Assembly (NCBI GenBank): GCA_030621845.1
Contig: JAUXHA010000009.1
Span: 1-43,819, forward strand
Length of the DNA stretch: 43,819 nucleotides
Reading direction: 5' to 3'
Source: Spongiibacteraceae bacterium
Lineage (GTDB): Bacteria > Pseudomonadota > Gammaproteobacteria > Pseudomonadales > Dasaniaceae
Below the pieces are notes generated by a model, which was given only the letters and a program-made list of their open reading frames with translations, was not told where the DNA came from and did no database searches. Position numbers and translations under genes: made by a program. Shown in pieces: positions 9,386 through 16,284 of the stretch (position 1 is the stretch's first letter; every line of letters begins with the position of its first letter).

Positions 9386-10522
9386 TCAGGCTGCCTGGTC
9401 TTTGAGATAGCGTTTGGGGCTTTTGCCGGTTTGGCGGCGGAAGAGTTTATAGAAAGTGGCGGGTGAATTGAAGCCAGCCTGGGCACCGATGTCCAGTATG
9501 GTCATCCTGGACTCGGTAGCTTCCTGCAGCAGTGTGAGCGCCTCCTGTATCCGGTAATTATTGATAAAATCACAGAAGTTGACATTGGCGCACTGGTTAA
9601 TGACCTGGCTAATTTGCTGCGGGTGCAGGCCCACTTCGGCGGCCAGGTCGGCGAGTTTTAGTTTGGGGCGCAGGAACAGCTTTTCTTTTTCCATTACGTT
9701 GAGCACAAGTTGGTAAAAGTGCGTCGCCTCTTCCTTGCTCATGGCTGAGGACACATATTTTTCCTGTTCCGCGAGTTGGGTGATTTCAACACGCGGGCGC
9801 CGTGGGTCATAGCGCTCCAGTTCTTCGGCCAGCAGGCGCTCATAGACCCTGCTTTGCTGTATACCCTTGAGGGAAATGACATAACACAGTGCCATTGTAG
9901 TGATAGTGCTGAAGATGATTGTACTGTTAAAGCTGTAGTTCTGTGGTTGTAATAGTAAATAGAATACGCTCAATAGCAGAATACTACCCATAAAGATAAT
10001 GTAAATACCCAGCTCCCTGAGCCAATTAAGGTTGATCTGTTCTACCGCAGAGTGGGTTCGTTTCAGGCGTTTCTTATAACTGAGAATATGTTTTCTGGAC
10101 ATGACACCATAACTGATAAGTAGCAGGCCATTGATAAAGGCTGTCAGGTAAGCCATGTACTCCCTGGGCACCGGGTGCAGGAGCAGGTCATTGCTAAAGA
10201 TCGCCAGCCCCAGGGTGACGGTGGGGATAAAATGCAGCAGCGTCGAAGGCGACCACTCGATGCGTTCACCGATCATGCTAAGGGTGTACAGAAAAAACAG
10301 CGGACCTATTGCGAGGCGTAAATTCTGGCCGTAGGGCCAGATTTCCATAGGCCAGCCTTCCGCTATAGCCATCATGCTGTAGAGCCTTATCCCTTCGCAG
10401 AGCAGGATAGCTATCAGTAATTTATCCGGAGTTTTGAGATTGACCGGTTGCAGGTAGCAGACAAAGGCCAACAGCACGCAGTGGGACGCTGCAACCAGGA
10501 TAAAAATACTGACTATTTCCAT
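9386..10522 (-). CDS. AraC-family regulator with N-terminal membrane domain
   Basis: A DNA-binding regulator tethered to the inner membrane. The first ~230 residues contain six or seven hydrophobic helices (from IVSIFILVAASHCVLLAFV through TIIFSTITTMALCYVISL), and the last ~100 residues form an AraC/XylS DNA-binding domain. Its first helix-turn-helix is near residues 290-312 (LADLAAEVGLHPQQISQVIN) and the second near 341-362 (ILDIGAQAGFNSPATFYKLF). The ending GKSPKRYL is standard for the family. A membrane sensor could detect a hydrophobic ligand or envelope state; this is inference. AAGGGG precedes the ATG by seven bases. It lies downstream of the P450/acyl-CoA dehydrogenase operon on the same strand (139-bp gap with a GC-rich dyad at 10605-10630), so read-through is possible. 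Confidence 0.88.
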   Translation of the reverse strand: MEIVSIFILVAASHCVLLAFVCYLQPVNLKTPDKLLIAILLCEGIRLYSMMAIAEGWPMEIWPYGQNLRLAIGPLFFLYTLSMIGERIEWSPSTLLHFIPTVTLGLAIFSNDLLLHPVPREYMAYLTAFINGLLLISYGVMSRKHILSYKKRLKRTHSAVEQINLNWLRELGIYIIFMGSILLLSVFYLLLQPQNYSFNSTIIFSTITTMALCYVISLKGIQQSRVYERLLAEELERYDPRRPRVEITQLAEQEKYVSSAMSKEEATHFYQLVLNVMEKEKLFLRPKLKLADLAAEVGLHPQQISQVINQCANVNFCDFINNYRIQEALTLLQEATESRMTILDIGAQAGFNSPATFYKLFRRQTGKSPKRYLKDQAA

Positions 10523-10661
10523 TCAGCCCCCCTTCTAATTGCCGCTGGTAACTATGGTTTCGCATCGCCGGAAGGTAAAACCCCAAGCTACTAGGGATAA
10601 TACGCCTGGGCCAGGGTAGACCTGGCCAGGAGTACATCTGCAGATTTTGATACCGTCAGGC

Positions 10662-11915
10662 TTAAGCTGTTTCTTTATCAAAGGTAATGTTCATTTCTTT
10701 CATCGCATTAACGAAATAGGAACGCACATACTTTGGGGGCTCGGCAAATTTCGGGTTGCGTAGCCGTGGCAGAATTTCCTGGAACATCAGGTTCAGTTCC
10801 AGCCGTGCCAGATGCGAGCCGAGGCAAAAATGCTGGCCGACACCAAAGGCGCGGTGCTGGTTGTAAAGGTCCGGCATCCGCTCGGCGCGGGTGACATCAA
10901 AGCTCAGCGCATCATCGCCGAAGATTTTTTCGTCCAGGCCTACGGCGTGGTAATGCAATACCACCTTGTCGCCTTTCTCGATTTTCTGGCCGGCCACTTC
11001 AACATCTTCCATCGCAGTACGGCGCATGGTGCAGAAGGCGGTGTTGTAACGCAGCATTTCTTCCACGGCGCCTTCAATCTTGTCGGGGTTGTCAATCAGG
11101 TATTGTAGTTGATCAGGGTTTTCCATCAGCAGGCGCATGCCCTGGGATATGACAGTACGGGTGCTTTCGTTGCCACCCACCAGCAGCAGGATAAAGAACC
11201 AGCAGAATTCATCTTCGGTGAGGGCTTCACCTTGAACTTCGCTATCGAGAAGCGCTGCCAGTACGATGTTCTTATCGGCGGTAGAGCTTTCACGGTGCTT
11301 GGCGGCCAGCTTTTTGGCGTACTCCAGCACTTCGATAGCAGCCAGTTGGCCATCTTCTTCGGTGGCCTTCATATCCGGGTCATCGGCGAAGATCATGGTG
11401 TTGGTCCAGTCGAAGAACTGCTTGCGATCATCCAGCGCAATACCCAACAGTTCCAGAATAGCCAGTAATGGCAGTTCGGCGGCCACCTCTTCAACAAACT
11501 CGCACTCGCCTTTGCTGGCAACAGCGTCAACGATACGCCGGGCGTGATCTTCAAATTTTGGGCGGTAAGAATCGACGGCGCCAATGGTGAAAGCACGGCG
11601 GACTATCTTGCGGTATTTTTGGTGCGAGGGCGGGTCCATATTGATGATCTGCAGGCGGAATACAAAATCTATCTGGTCCTGGGGGAATTCCATGGGAAAG
11701 CCGGTTTTTTCGGCAGAGGAAAACAGCTTGGGATTTTTGGAAACAAAATCCATTTCCTCACGGCCCAGGATGGCCCAGTAGGGAACACCGGTAATCGGGT
11801 CGTCCATCTTGATCACGGGGCCCGAAGCCTTACGCATGTCGGACAAGTGTTGATAAGGCATGCCCTCGGAATAGGTGTCGGGGTCTAACAGATTGCTGTG
11901 GGGACACTGGCTCAT
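10662..11915 (-). CDS. Cytochrome P450, possible sterol side-chain hydroxylase (CYP124/125/142-like)
   Basis: Soluble bacterial heme monooxygenase of 417 residues. The heme-binding loop is FGVGQHFCLG with Cys364 as thiolate ligand, the ExxR pair is Glu286/Arg289, and the I-helix oxygen-activation motif reads GGNEST (about 247-252), a variant of AGxxT in which Gly replaces the usual Ala. This GGNxxT form and the RRAFT and MDPPSHxxYR motifs match the group that includes CYP124, CYP125 and CYP142, which oxidise terminal methyls of cholesterol and branched lipids. It is third in an operon after two acyl-CoA dehydrogenases (40-bp gap, GAGAG ribosome site). Omega-hydroxylation of a sterol or isoprenoid chain before CoA activation is the most likely role, but the substrate is inferred. 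Confidence 0.9.
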   Translation of the reverse strand: MSQCPHSNLLDPDTYSEGMPYQHLSDMRKASGPVIKMDDPITGVPYWAILGREEMDFVSKNPKLFSSAEKTGFPMEFPQDQIDFVFRLQIINMDPPSHQKYRKIVRRAFTIGAVDSYRPKFEDHARRIVDAVASKGECEFVEEVAAELPLLAILELLGIALDDRKQFFDWTNTMIFADDPDMKATEEDGQLAAIEVLEYAKKLAAKHRESSTADKNIVLAALLDSEVQGEALTEDEFCWFFILLLVGGNESTRTVISQGMRLLMENPDQLQYLIDNPDKIEGAVEEMLRYNTAFCTMRRTAMEDVEVAGQKIEKGDKVVLHYHAVGLDEKIFGDDALSFDVTRAERMPDLYNQHRAFGVGQHFCLGSHLARLELNLMFQEILPRLRNPKFAEPPKYVRSYFVNAMKEMNITFDKETA

Positions 11916-11954
11916 GATATTTTCTCTCTTGTTTAAACTGTTATTGAACTTTGC

Positions 11955-13202
11955 TTATTGAGTAAGGGTATTTCCCGAAGGGATTTCACTATAGGCCATC
12001 CCTTTATCGGCCCGTGGCTCCTGGGGCAGGCCCAGGACTTGCTCGGCAATAATATTACGCATGATTTCATCGGTGCCGCCGGCCAGACGTATACCCGGCG
12101 CCAGCAGCAGGCTGTTCTGGTAATGGGCATCAAATTCGCTATAGCCCGGTTCCATGATGATACCGCTTTGGCCGAGTTGCTGACACATAAAATTGGCGAT
12201 TTCCTGGCTCATGGTGGCACCGACCAGTTTGCCCAGTGCCGCTTCGGCGCCGGGCATGCCACCCTTGGCGACGGCGGTGAACATGCGGTTGCTGGCATTG
12301 AGGATGCCGGCTTGCTGGCAGTACCAACTGGCGAGGCGTTCACGAACTACCGGGTCGTTAATCAGTTTTTCACCATTCAGCTCCAGGCTTTTGCAGGTGG
12401 CGAGGAATTCGGCAAAGCCGGTGGGCTGAACACTGCTCACCGCGAGGCGCTCGTGCATCAATATGGTCAGGGCACAGCCCCAGCCACCACCAATCTCCCC
12501 CAGTCGATAGCTGTCGGGGACGACGGCGTCGTTGAAAAACACTTCATTAAAATGATGCCCTTCATCCATCTGCTTGATGGGTTGAATCTGCACCCCGGGC
12601 TGGTCCATATCGATCATAAACATGGTCATGCCGCGATATTTGGAGATGCCGGGGTCGGTACGGGTGAGGATGACACCATAGCGGGAGTACTGGGCACCGG
12701 AGGTCCAAATTTTCTGGCCGTTGATAATCCAGTTGTCACCGTCACTGACTGCCTTGGTAGACAGGCCGGCGATATCGGAACCGGCGCCGGGCTCACTAAA
12801 TAGTTGACACCAGATATCCTCGGCACTGGCCATGCGGGGCAGCAGCTTGAGTTTGGTTTCTTCGTTGGCGAAATGGGTAATTGCCGGGCCGCAGTTGCCC
12901 TGGCCAATAAAGAAGTAATTATCGGGTTCGCTAAAGTGTGCCATCTCCTGGTTCCAGATGACCTGGTGGATGGCATTCAAACCGGCACCGCCGTGCTCTT
13001 TGGCCCAGGTTAAGCAGGCATAGCCGGCATCGGCTTTTTTCTTATACCAGGCCTGGGCGTCAATATAATTGACGCTGCCTTCGGCGCCCGCGGGTTGTAG
13101 TGCTTTGACTTCCCCCGGGGGCTTGGGGGTGGCGTTGGCCTGTAACCAGTTGCGAACTTCGCTGCGGAACCGGGTCTGTTCGGGGGTATCGTTAAAATTC
13201 AT
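11955..13202 (-). CDS. Acyl-CoA dehydrogenase (first of a pair)
   Basis: FAD-dependent dehydrogenase that forms an alpha,beta-double bond in an acyl-CoA. The N-terminal helical domain is followed by the flavin-contact motif QLFSEPGAGSDIAGL and IINGQKIWTSGA; the C-terminal helical domain ends with LAGGTDEIMRNIIAEQVLGLP, the classic family signature. Length (415) is slightly longer than average. It is 25 bp downstream of a second, shorter acyl-CoA dehydrogenase gene in the same operon. Adjacent unequal dehydrogenase pairs of this kind (for example FadE26-FadE27 or FadE28-FadE29 in mycobacteria) form alpha2beta2 heterotetramers acting on steroid side-chain CoA esters; by analogy this is likely one half of such an enzyme. 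A GAGAG ribosome site supports the start. Confidence 0.93.
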   Translation of the reverse strand: MNFNDTPEQTRFRSEVRNWLQANATPKPPGEVKALQPAGAEGSVNYIDAQAWYKKKADAGYACLTWAKEHGGAGLNAIHQVIWNQEMAHFSEPDNYFFIGQGNCGPAITHFANEETKLKLLPRMASAEDIWCQLFSEPGAGSDIAGLSTKAVSDGDNWIINGQKIWTSGAQYSRYGVILTRTDPGISKYRGMTMFMIDMDQPGVQIQPIKQMDEGHHFNEVFFNDAVVPDSYRLGEIGGGWGCALTILMHERLAVSSVQPTGFAEFLATCKSLELNGEKLINDPVVRERLASWYCQQAGILNASNRMFTAVAKGGMPGAEAALGKLVGATMSQEIANFMCQQLGQSGIIMEPGYSEFDAHYQNSLLLAPGIRLAGGTDEIMRNIIAEQVLGLPQEPRADKGMAYSEIPSGNTLTQ

Positions 13203-13227
13203 GGTATCTCTCGTAATGATTCAGTGC

Positions 13228-14358
13228 TTAGGCGGCTACTTCACTGGCAAGCAAGCGATCAACCAGCAGGTTCTTCCACTCGGCTTGGCCGCCGAGATTA
13301 AGGGACAGTAATTGCGCGCGTCGATAGTAGAGATGGCAGTTAAATTCCCAGGTAAAGCCCATGCCGCCGTGGGCCTGGATATTTTCCTTGCTGCACAGAT
13401 AGAATGCATCGGTGGCGCTGACGCGGGCGGTAGCGGCGGCCAGTGGCAGTTCAGCGGGAACGCTGCCCTGTTCGCGGCAGGACAGTGCCCAGGCACCGTA
13501 ATAGGCGTTAGAACGCGCCAGTTCCAGCGCGGTAAACATATCGGCGAACTTGTGTTTGATGGCCTGGAAGGAAGCTACCTGGCGGCCAAAAGCGTAGCGA
13601 TTTTTGGTGTATTCAATGCCCATATCCAGTGCCGCCTGGGCACCGCCGACCTGTTCAAAAGCAAACAATACTGCGGCGATATCAATCAATTGATCGAGTA
13701 ATGGCTGGCCTTGCCCGGCGCTGCCCAGTAGTGTGGCATTAGCACCTTGAAAATCGAGTCGAGCCTGTGAACGGGTGGGGTCGATAGTTTTTAACGGCTG
13801 GCGCTCGAGGTTATTGTCATCGAGTTCAACAATATAGAGGGATCCCCCTTGCGCATCAGTGGCAACGACGACGGCAAAATCGGCGACATCACCATCAGCT
13901 ACCGGTATTTTTACGCCGGACAGCTTGCCATCGGCAAATCGGGTGGCCAGGTCCTGACTACTAAAAGCACCCTGTTGTTCGGACATCGCCAGGCAGCCAA
14001 TGAGCTCACCACTGGCCAGTTTCGGCAAGTAATGCTGTTTTTGCTCATCACTGCCAGCTAATAAAATAGCCTCAGTGGCCAGGTACACAGAGGAAGAGAA
14101 GGGTATGGGAGCCAGTGAGCGCCCCAGTTCCTCAGCAATCACGGCCAGCTCCAGATAGCCCCAACCAAGGCCGCCATATTCTTCAGGAATACGTGTTGCG
14201 GCCCAGCCCAGCTCGGTGGCCTGCTGCCAGAGACTGGTGTGGAAAGCCTGGTCTGAGTCGAGGATAGTGCGAACCTGTTCGGGGCTGGACTGTTCGCTCA
14301 GTACGGTGCGGACCTGCTCCTGGATGAGCTTCTGGTCCTCGGAAAATTCAAAATCCAT
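13228..14358 (-). CDS. Acyl-CoA dehydrogenase (second, shorter partner)
   Basis: Acyl-CoA dehydrogenase-family protein of 376 residues. The N-terminal domain includes the RIPEEYGGLGWGYLEL motif; the middle flavin-contact region is degenerate (CLAMSEQQGAFSSQDLATR in place of the usual TEPxAGSD), and the C-terminal domain carries QAIKHKFADM and QAHGGMGFTWEFNCHLYYRR. A degenerate middle domain is what is seen in one subunit of heteromeric steroid-type enzymes, where FAD and substrate sites are shared between subunits. It is the first gene of a minus-strand operon with the other dehydrogenase and the P450. Its promoter carries a perfect inverted-repeat operator 25 bp before the start codon, so it is probably controlled by the TetR regulator encoded just upstream. 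Confidence 0.92.
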   Translation of the reverse strand: MDFEFSEDQKLIQEQVRTVLSEQSSPEQVRTILDSDQAFHTSLWQQATELGWAATRIPEEYGGLGWGYLELAVIAEELGRSLAPIPFSSSVYLATEAILLAGSDEQKQHYLPKLASGELIGCLAMSEQQGAFSSQDLATRFADGKLSGVKIPVADGDVADFAVVVATDAQGGSLYIVELDDNNLERQPLKTIDPTRSQARLDFQGANATLLGSAGQGQPLLDQLIDIAAVLFAFEQVGGAQAALDMGIEYTKNRYAFGRQVASFQAIKHKFADMFTALELARSNAYYGAWALSCREQGSVPAELPLAAATARVSATDAFYLCSKENIQAHGGMGFTWEFNCHLYYRRAQLLSLNLGGQAEWKNLLVDRLLASEVAA

Positions 14359-14382
14359 AATTGGCCTGCAATTGAGAGTTTC

Positions 14383-14417
14383 TTAATGAGACATACGTTA
14401 CACATATGTCTCATTAA
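14383..14417. promoter_or_regulatory. Perfect inverted repeat, probable TetR operator
   Basis: Two perfect 13-bp arms, TTAATGAGACATA (14383-14395) and TATGTCTCATTAA (14405-14417), are separated by nine bases. It sits immediately upstream of the acyl-CoA dehydrogenase/P450 operon. A second site with the same half-site and identical spacing lies at 15382-15414 on the other side of the TetR gene. Confidence 0.82.
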
Positions 14418-14611
14418 ATGCAAGGGCAGTTTAAAGAAATGGCAGGACGCAAAAAGGATAGGCTAAGCCCTTGGTGGGCTGCCGTTTCCGCACAGGCGGG
14501 AAGCTAATATCGGAAAACATTGCTTTTTCATTATCGGTACTGTCGTTCTCGCGTAGGCGCACTACTGTCCGGGGATGACGCAGGGCCACGGTTTATCCGT
14601 CAAAACTGTTT

Positions 14612-14640
14612 ATTGGATCTCCGCCTGCGCGGAGATGACG
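14612..14640. repeat. REP-like palindromic element
   Basis: TTGGATCTCCGC-CTGC-GCGGAGATGACG has the form of the dispersed proteobacterial hairpin repeats often written as GGATTCCCGCCTGCGCGGGAATGACG, with matched changes in both arms. The perfect 8-bp stem is at 14617-14636. More degraded look-alikes are at about 14484-14504 and 14545-14580. These repeats fill most of the 317-bp gap between the operator and the TetR stop codon; I see no gene there. They may act as a transcription stop or mRNA stabiliser for the tetR transcript. Confidence 0.55.
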
Positions 14641-14675
14641 TAGCGTGTGGGGGTGACGATACTTTCAAAGGTCAT

Positions 14676-15290
14676 TCAGGAGCGATCAATAATCGATGGC
14701 ATTACTGCATCGTAGAAAAATTTGCGCATTTTATTTTCGGAATCCAGGCGGGAGCTGGGGGTTACCAGGAATGACAGTAACAGGCGGCTGGTCCATTCCT
14801 GCAGCAGGGGTTTGGTTACCCAGTCCCTGAGAATGCCTTCTGCTTTGGCGCGTTTGTAGAAGGGGCCAATAAGGTCGTCACCCATGCCGGTAATGGTGGG
14901 GTTAGAGAAACTGATTCGACTAATGACCTGGCTGGAAGACTCATCACCAAATAGCAGGGTGTTCAAGCCACGTTGCTGACACTCACGGATAATGACCAGT
15001 GCCGCTTCGACAAAAAACTCCTCCGGTTTCTCGCAGCCTTTCAGTGAGGTGGTGATTACCGCCTGTAGTTGCTCAATATTATGGGCCATTACCTCGGAGA
15101 GCAGCGCCTCCTGATTGGCAAAGTGGCGGTAGAGGGTTGCCCGACCAACACCTGCGTGTTGTGCTACATCTTCCATGGCGGTGCGGCTAAGTCCCTTTTT
15201 ACGATAGCAGTGTATAGCGGCATCCAATAGTTTTTCTCGGGTGCGTTCACTGCGGGCGCGGCGCTTGTCGGAAGTGTTTGAAGTGGTCAA
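14676..15290 (-). CDS. TetR-family transcriptional regulator of the flanking catabolic operons
   Basis: A 204-residue TetR regulator. The N-terminal DNA-binding domain spans roughly residues 14-62 (TREKLLDAAIHCYRKKGL, then AQHAGVGRATLYRHF as recognition helix), followed by a divergent all-helical ligand-binding domain. The start codon appears to be TTG at 15290, preceded by GAGAG about ten bases upstream; no in-frame ATG is suitable. It lies between two operons transcribed away from it, each with a copy of the same inverted repeat. The rightward copy also lies in its own promoter region, so it probably represses itself too. The inducer is likely an acyl-CoA or steroid-CoA intermediate, by family analogy only. 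Confidence 0.9.
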   Translation of the reverse strand: MTTSNTSDKRRARSERTREKLLDAAIHCYRKKGLSRTAMEDVAQHAGVGRATLYRHFANQEALLSEVMAHNIEQLQAVITTSLKGCEKPEEFFVEAALVIIRECQQRGLNTLLFGDESSSQVISRISFSNPTITGMGDDLIGPFYKRAKAEGILRDWVTKPLLQEWTSRLLLSFLVTPSSRLDSENKMRKFFYDAVMPSIIDRS

Positions 15291-15381
15291 AAGGGTATGC
15301 TCTCGTCTTTTTATGTAACACTATTGTAATTAAAGATCACGGCTTGCTCTATTGCTTTTTGGCGACAACGGGAGTAAATTG

Positions 15382-15414
15382 TAATGAGACAGTATAGTTT
15401 TATATGTATCATAA
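15382..15414. promoter_or_regulatory. Second copy of the TetR operator, imperfect
   Basis: TAATGAGACA (15382-15391), 13 bases, then TGTATCATAA (15405-15414). The left half is identical to the core of the site at 14384-14393 and the gap between core half-sites is again exactly 13 bases; the right half differs by two or three bases. It is positioned between the divergent tetR and enoyl-CoA hydratase genes. Confidence 0.72.
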
Positions 15415-15447
15415 TACTACTAACAATTTTAGACTGAGGTTCAACAT

Positions 15448-16260
15448 ATGTCGGATGCGGTGATTATTGAAATAAACGGTGGTGTGTGTGAGGTGCGGCT
15501 CAATCGCCCCGACAAGCGCAATGCTGTGGACACTGAAATTATGGATGGTTTGCTGGCGGCGGTTGAACAGATCAGGGCGGATAAAAGTATTCGTGTGGTG
15601 GTTTTATCGGGTGAAGGTAAGGGTTTTTGCGCGGGTCTGGATATGGCCAGCTTTGGTGATATGGCCAGCGGTGACCTAACTGCGGACAGTGCAGCTTCCG
15701 CCTATGACGACACCAACGCTTCCGGTGCCAACCGCGTCCAGCAGTTGGGTTGGGCCTGGCAGGATTTGGCGGTTCCGGTGATTGCTGCCGTTCATGGTGG
15801 TGCCATGGGCGGTGGTTTGAACATGGCACTGGGGGCGGATATCCGGATAGTGGCCCCGGATGCCCGATTGGGTTTTGTGGAAATCACTTTCGGCCTGCTA
15901 CCGGATATGTCGGCCACCCAGTCCTTACGCCACATCGTCCGGCTGGATCGGATCAAGGAACTGATCTTCACCGGTCGTAAATTCACCGGTAGCGAAGCGT
16001 ATGAATATGGCCTGGCGACTATGCTCAGCGATACGCCGCGTGAAGATGCATTGGCGATGGCGAAAACCATTGCCGGCCGTAACCCGGATGCGGTACGTGC
16101 CGCCAAGCAATTGCTTAATGACTCGATGTTCAGTTCAACCCATGATGGCCTGGTGGCCGAGTCTAATTGTTCCCGCCAGCTAATGGGGACGCCGAATCAA
16201 ATTGAGGCTATTATGTGCGGCTTTGAAAGTCGCGACCCCAGCTTCACAGACCCCGAATAG
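15448..16260 (+). CDS. Enoyl-CoA hydratase/isomerase (crotonase family)
   Basis: Crotonase-fold enzyme of 270 residues acting on an unsaturated acyl-CoA. The oxyanion-hole segments are GKGFCAGLDM and GGAMGGGLNM. The first of the two hydratase glutamates (usually GGGxE) is replaced by Asn, while the second (FVEITFGLLPD) is kept and is followed by an Asp in the position found in dienoyl-CoA isomerases (LLPDMSATQ). It may thus be an isomerase rather than a simple hydratase. A GAGG lies eight bases before the ATG. It is the first gene of a two-gene operon with the acyl-CoA synthetase, under the imperfect TetR operator, and presumably acts downstream of the paired dehydrogenases. Confidence 0.9.
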   Translation: MSDAVIIEINGGVCEVRLNRPDKRNAVDTEIMDGLLAAVEQIRADKSIRVVVLSGEGKGFCAGLDMASFGDMASGDLTADSAASAYDDTNASGANRVQQLGWAWQDLAVPVIAAVHGGAMGGGLNMALGADIRIVAPDARLGFVEITFGLLPDMSATQSLRHIVRLDRIKELIFTGRKFTGSEAYEYGLATMLSDTPREDALAMAKTIAGRNPDAVRAAKQLLNDSMFSSTHDGLVAESNCSRQLMGTPNQIEAIMCGFESRDPSFTDPE

Positions 16261-16284
16261 GCCTAATTAACAGGAGTAAGAATA

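Noticed and set aside
10605-10630. GC-rich dyad CCTGGGCCAGG-GTAGA-CCTGGCCAGG as terminator of the P450 operon
   Set aside because: The arms are strong but there is no T-run on the minus strand and one base bulges, so I did not list it as a terminator; it may still attenuate transcription into the AraC gene.
11958-12803. Plus-strand open frame of 281 codons inside the acyl-CoA dehydrogenase gene
   Set aside because: It is the antisense of a well-conserved dehydrogenase, and its composition does not resemble a protein family.
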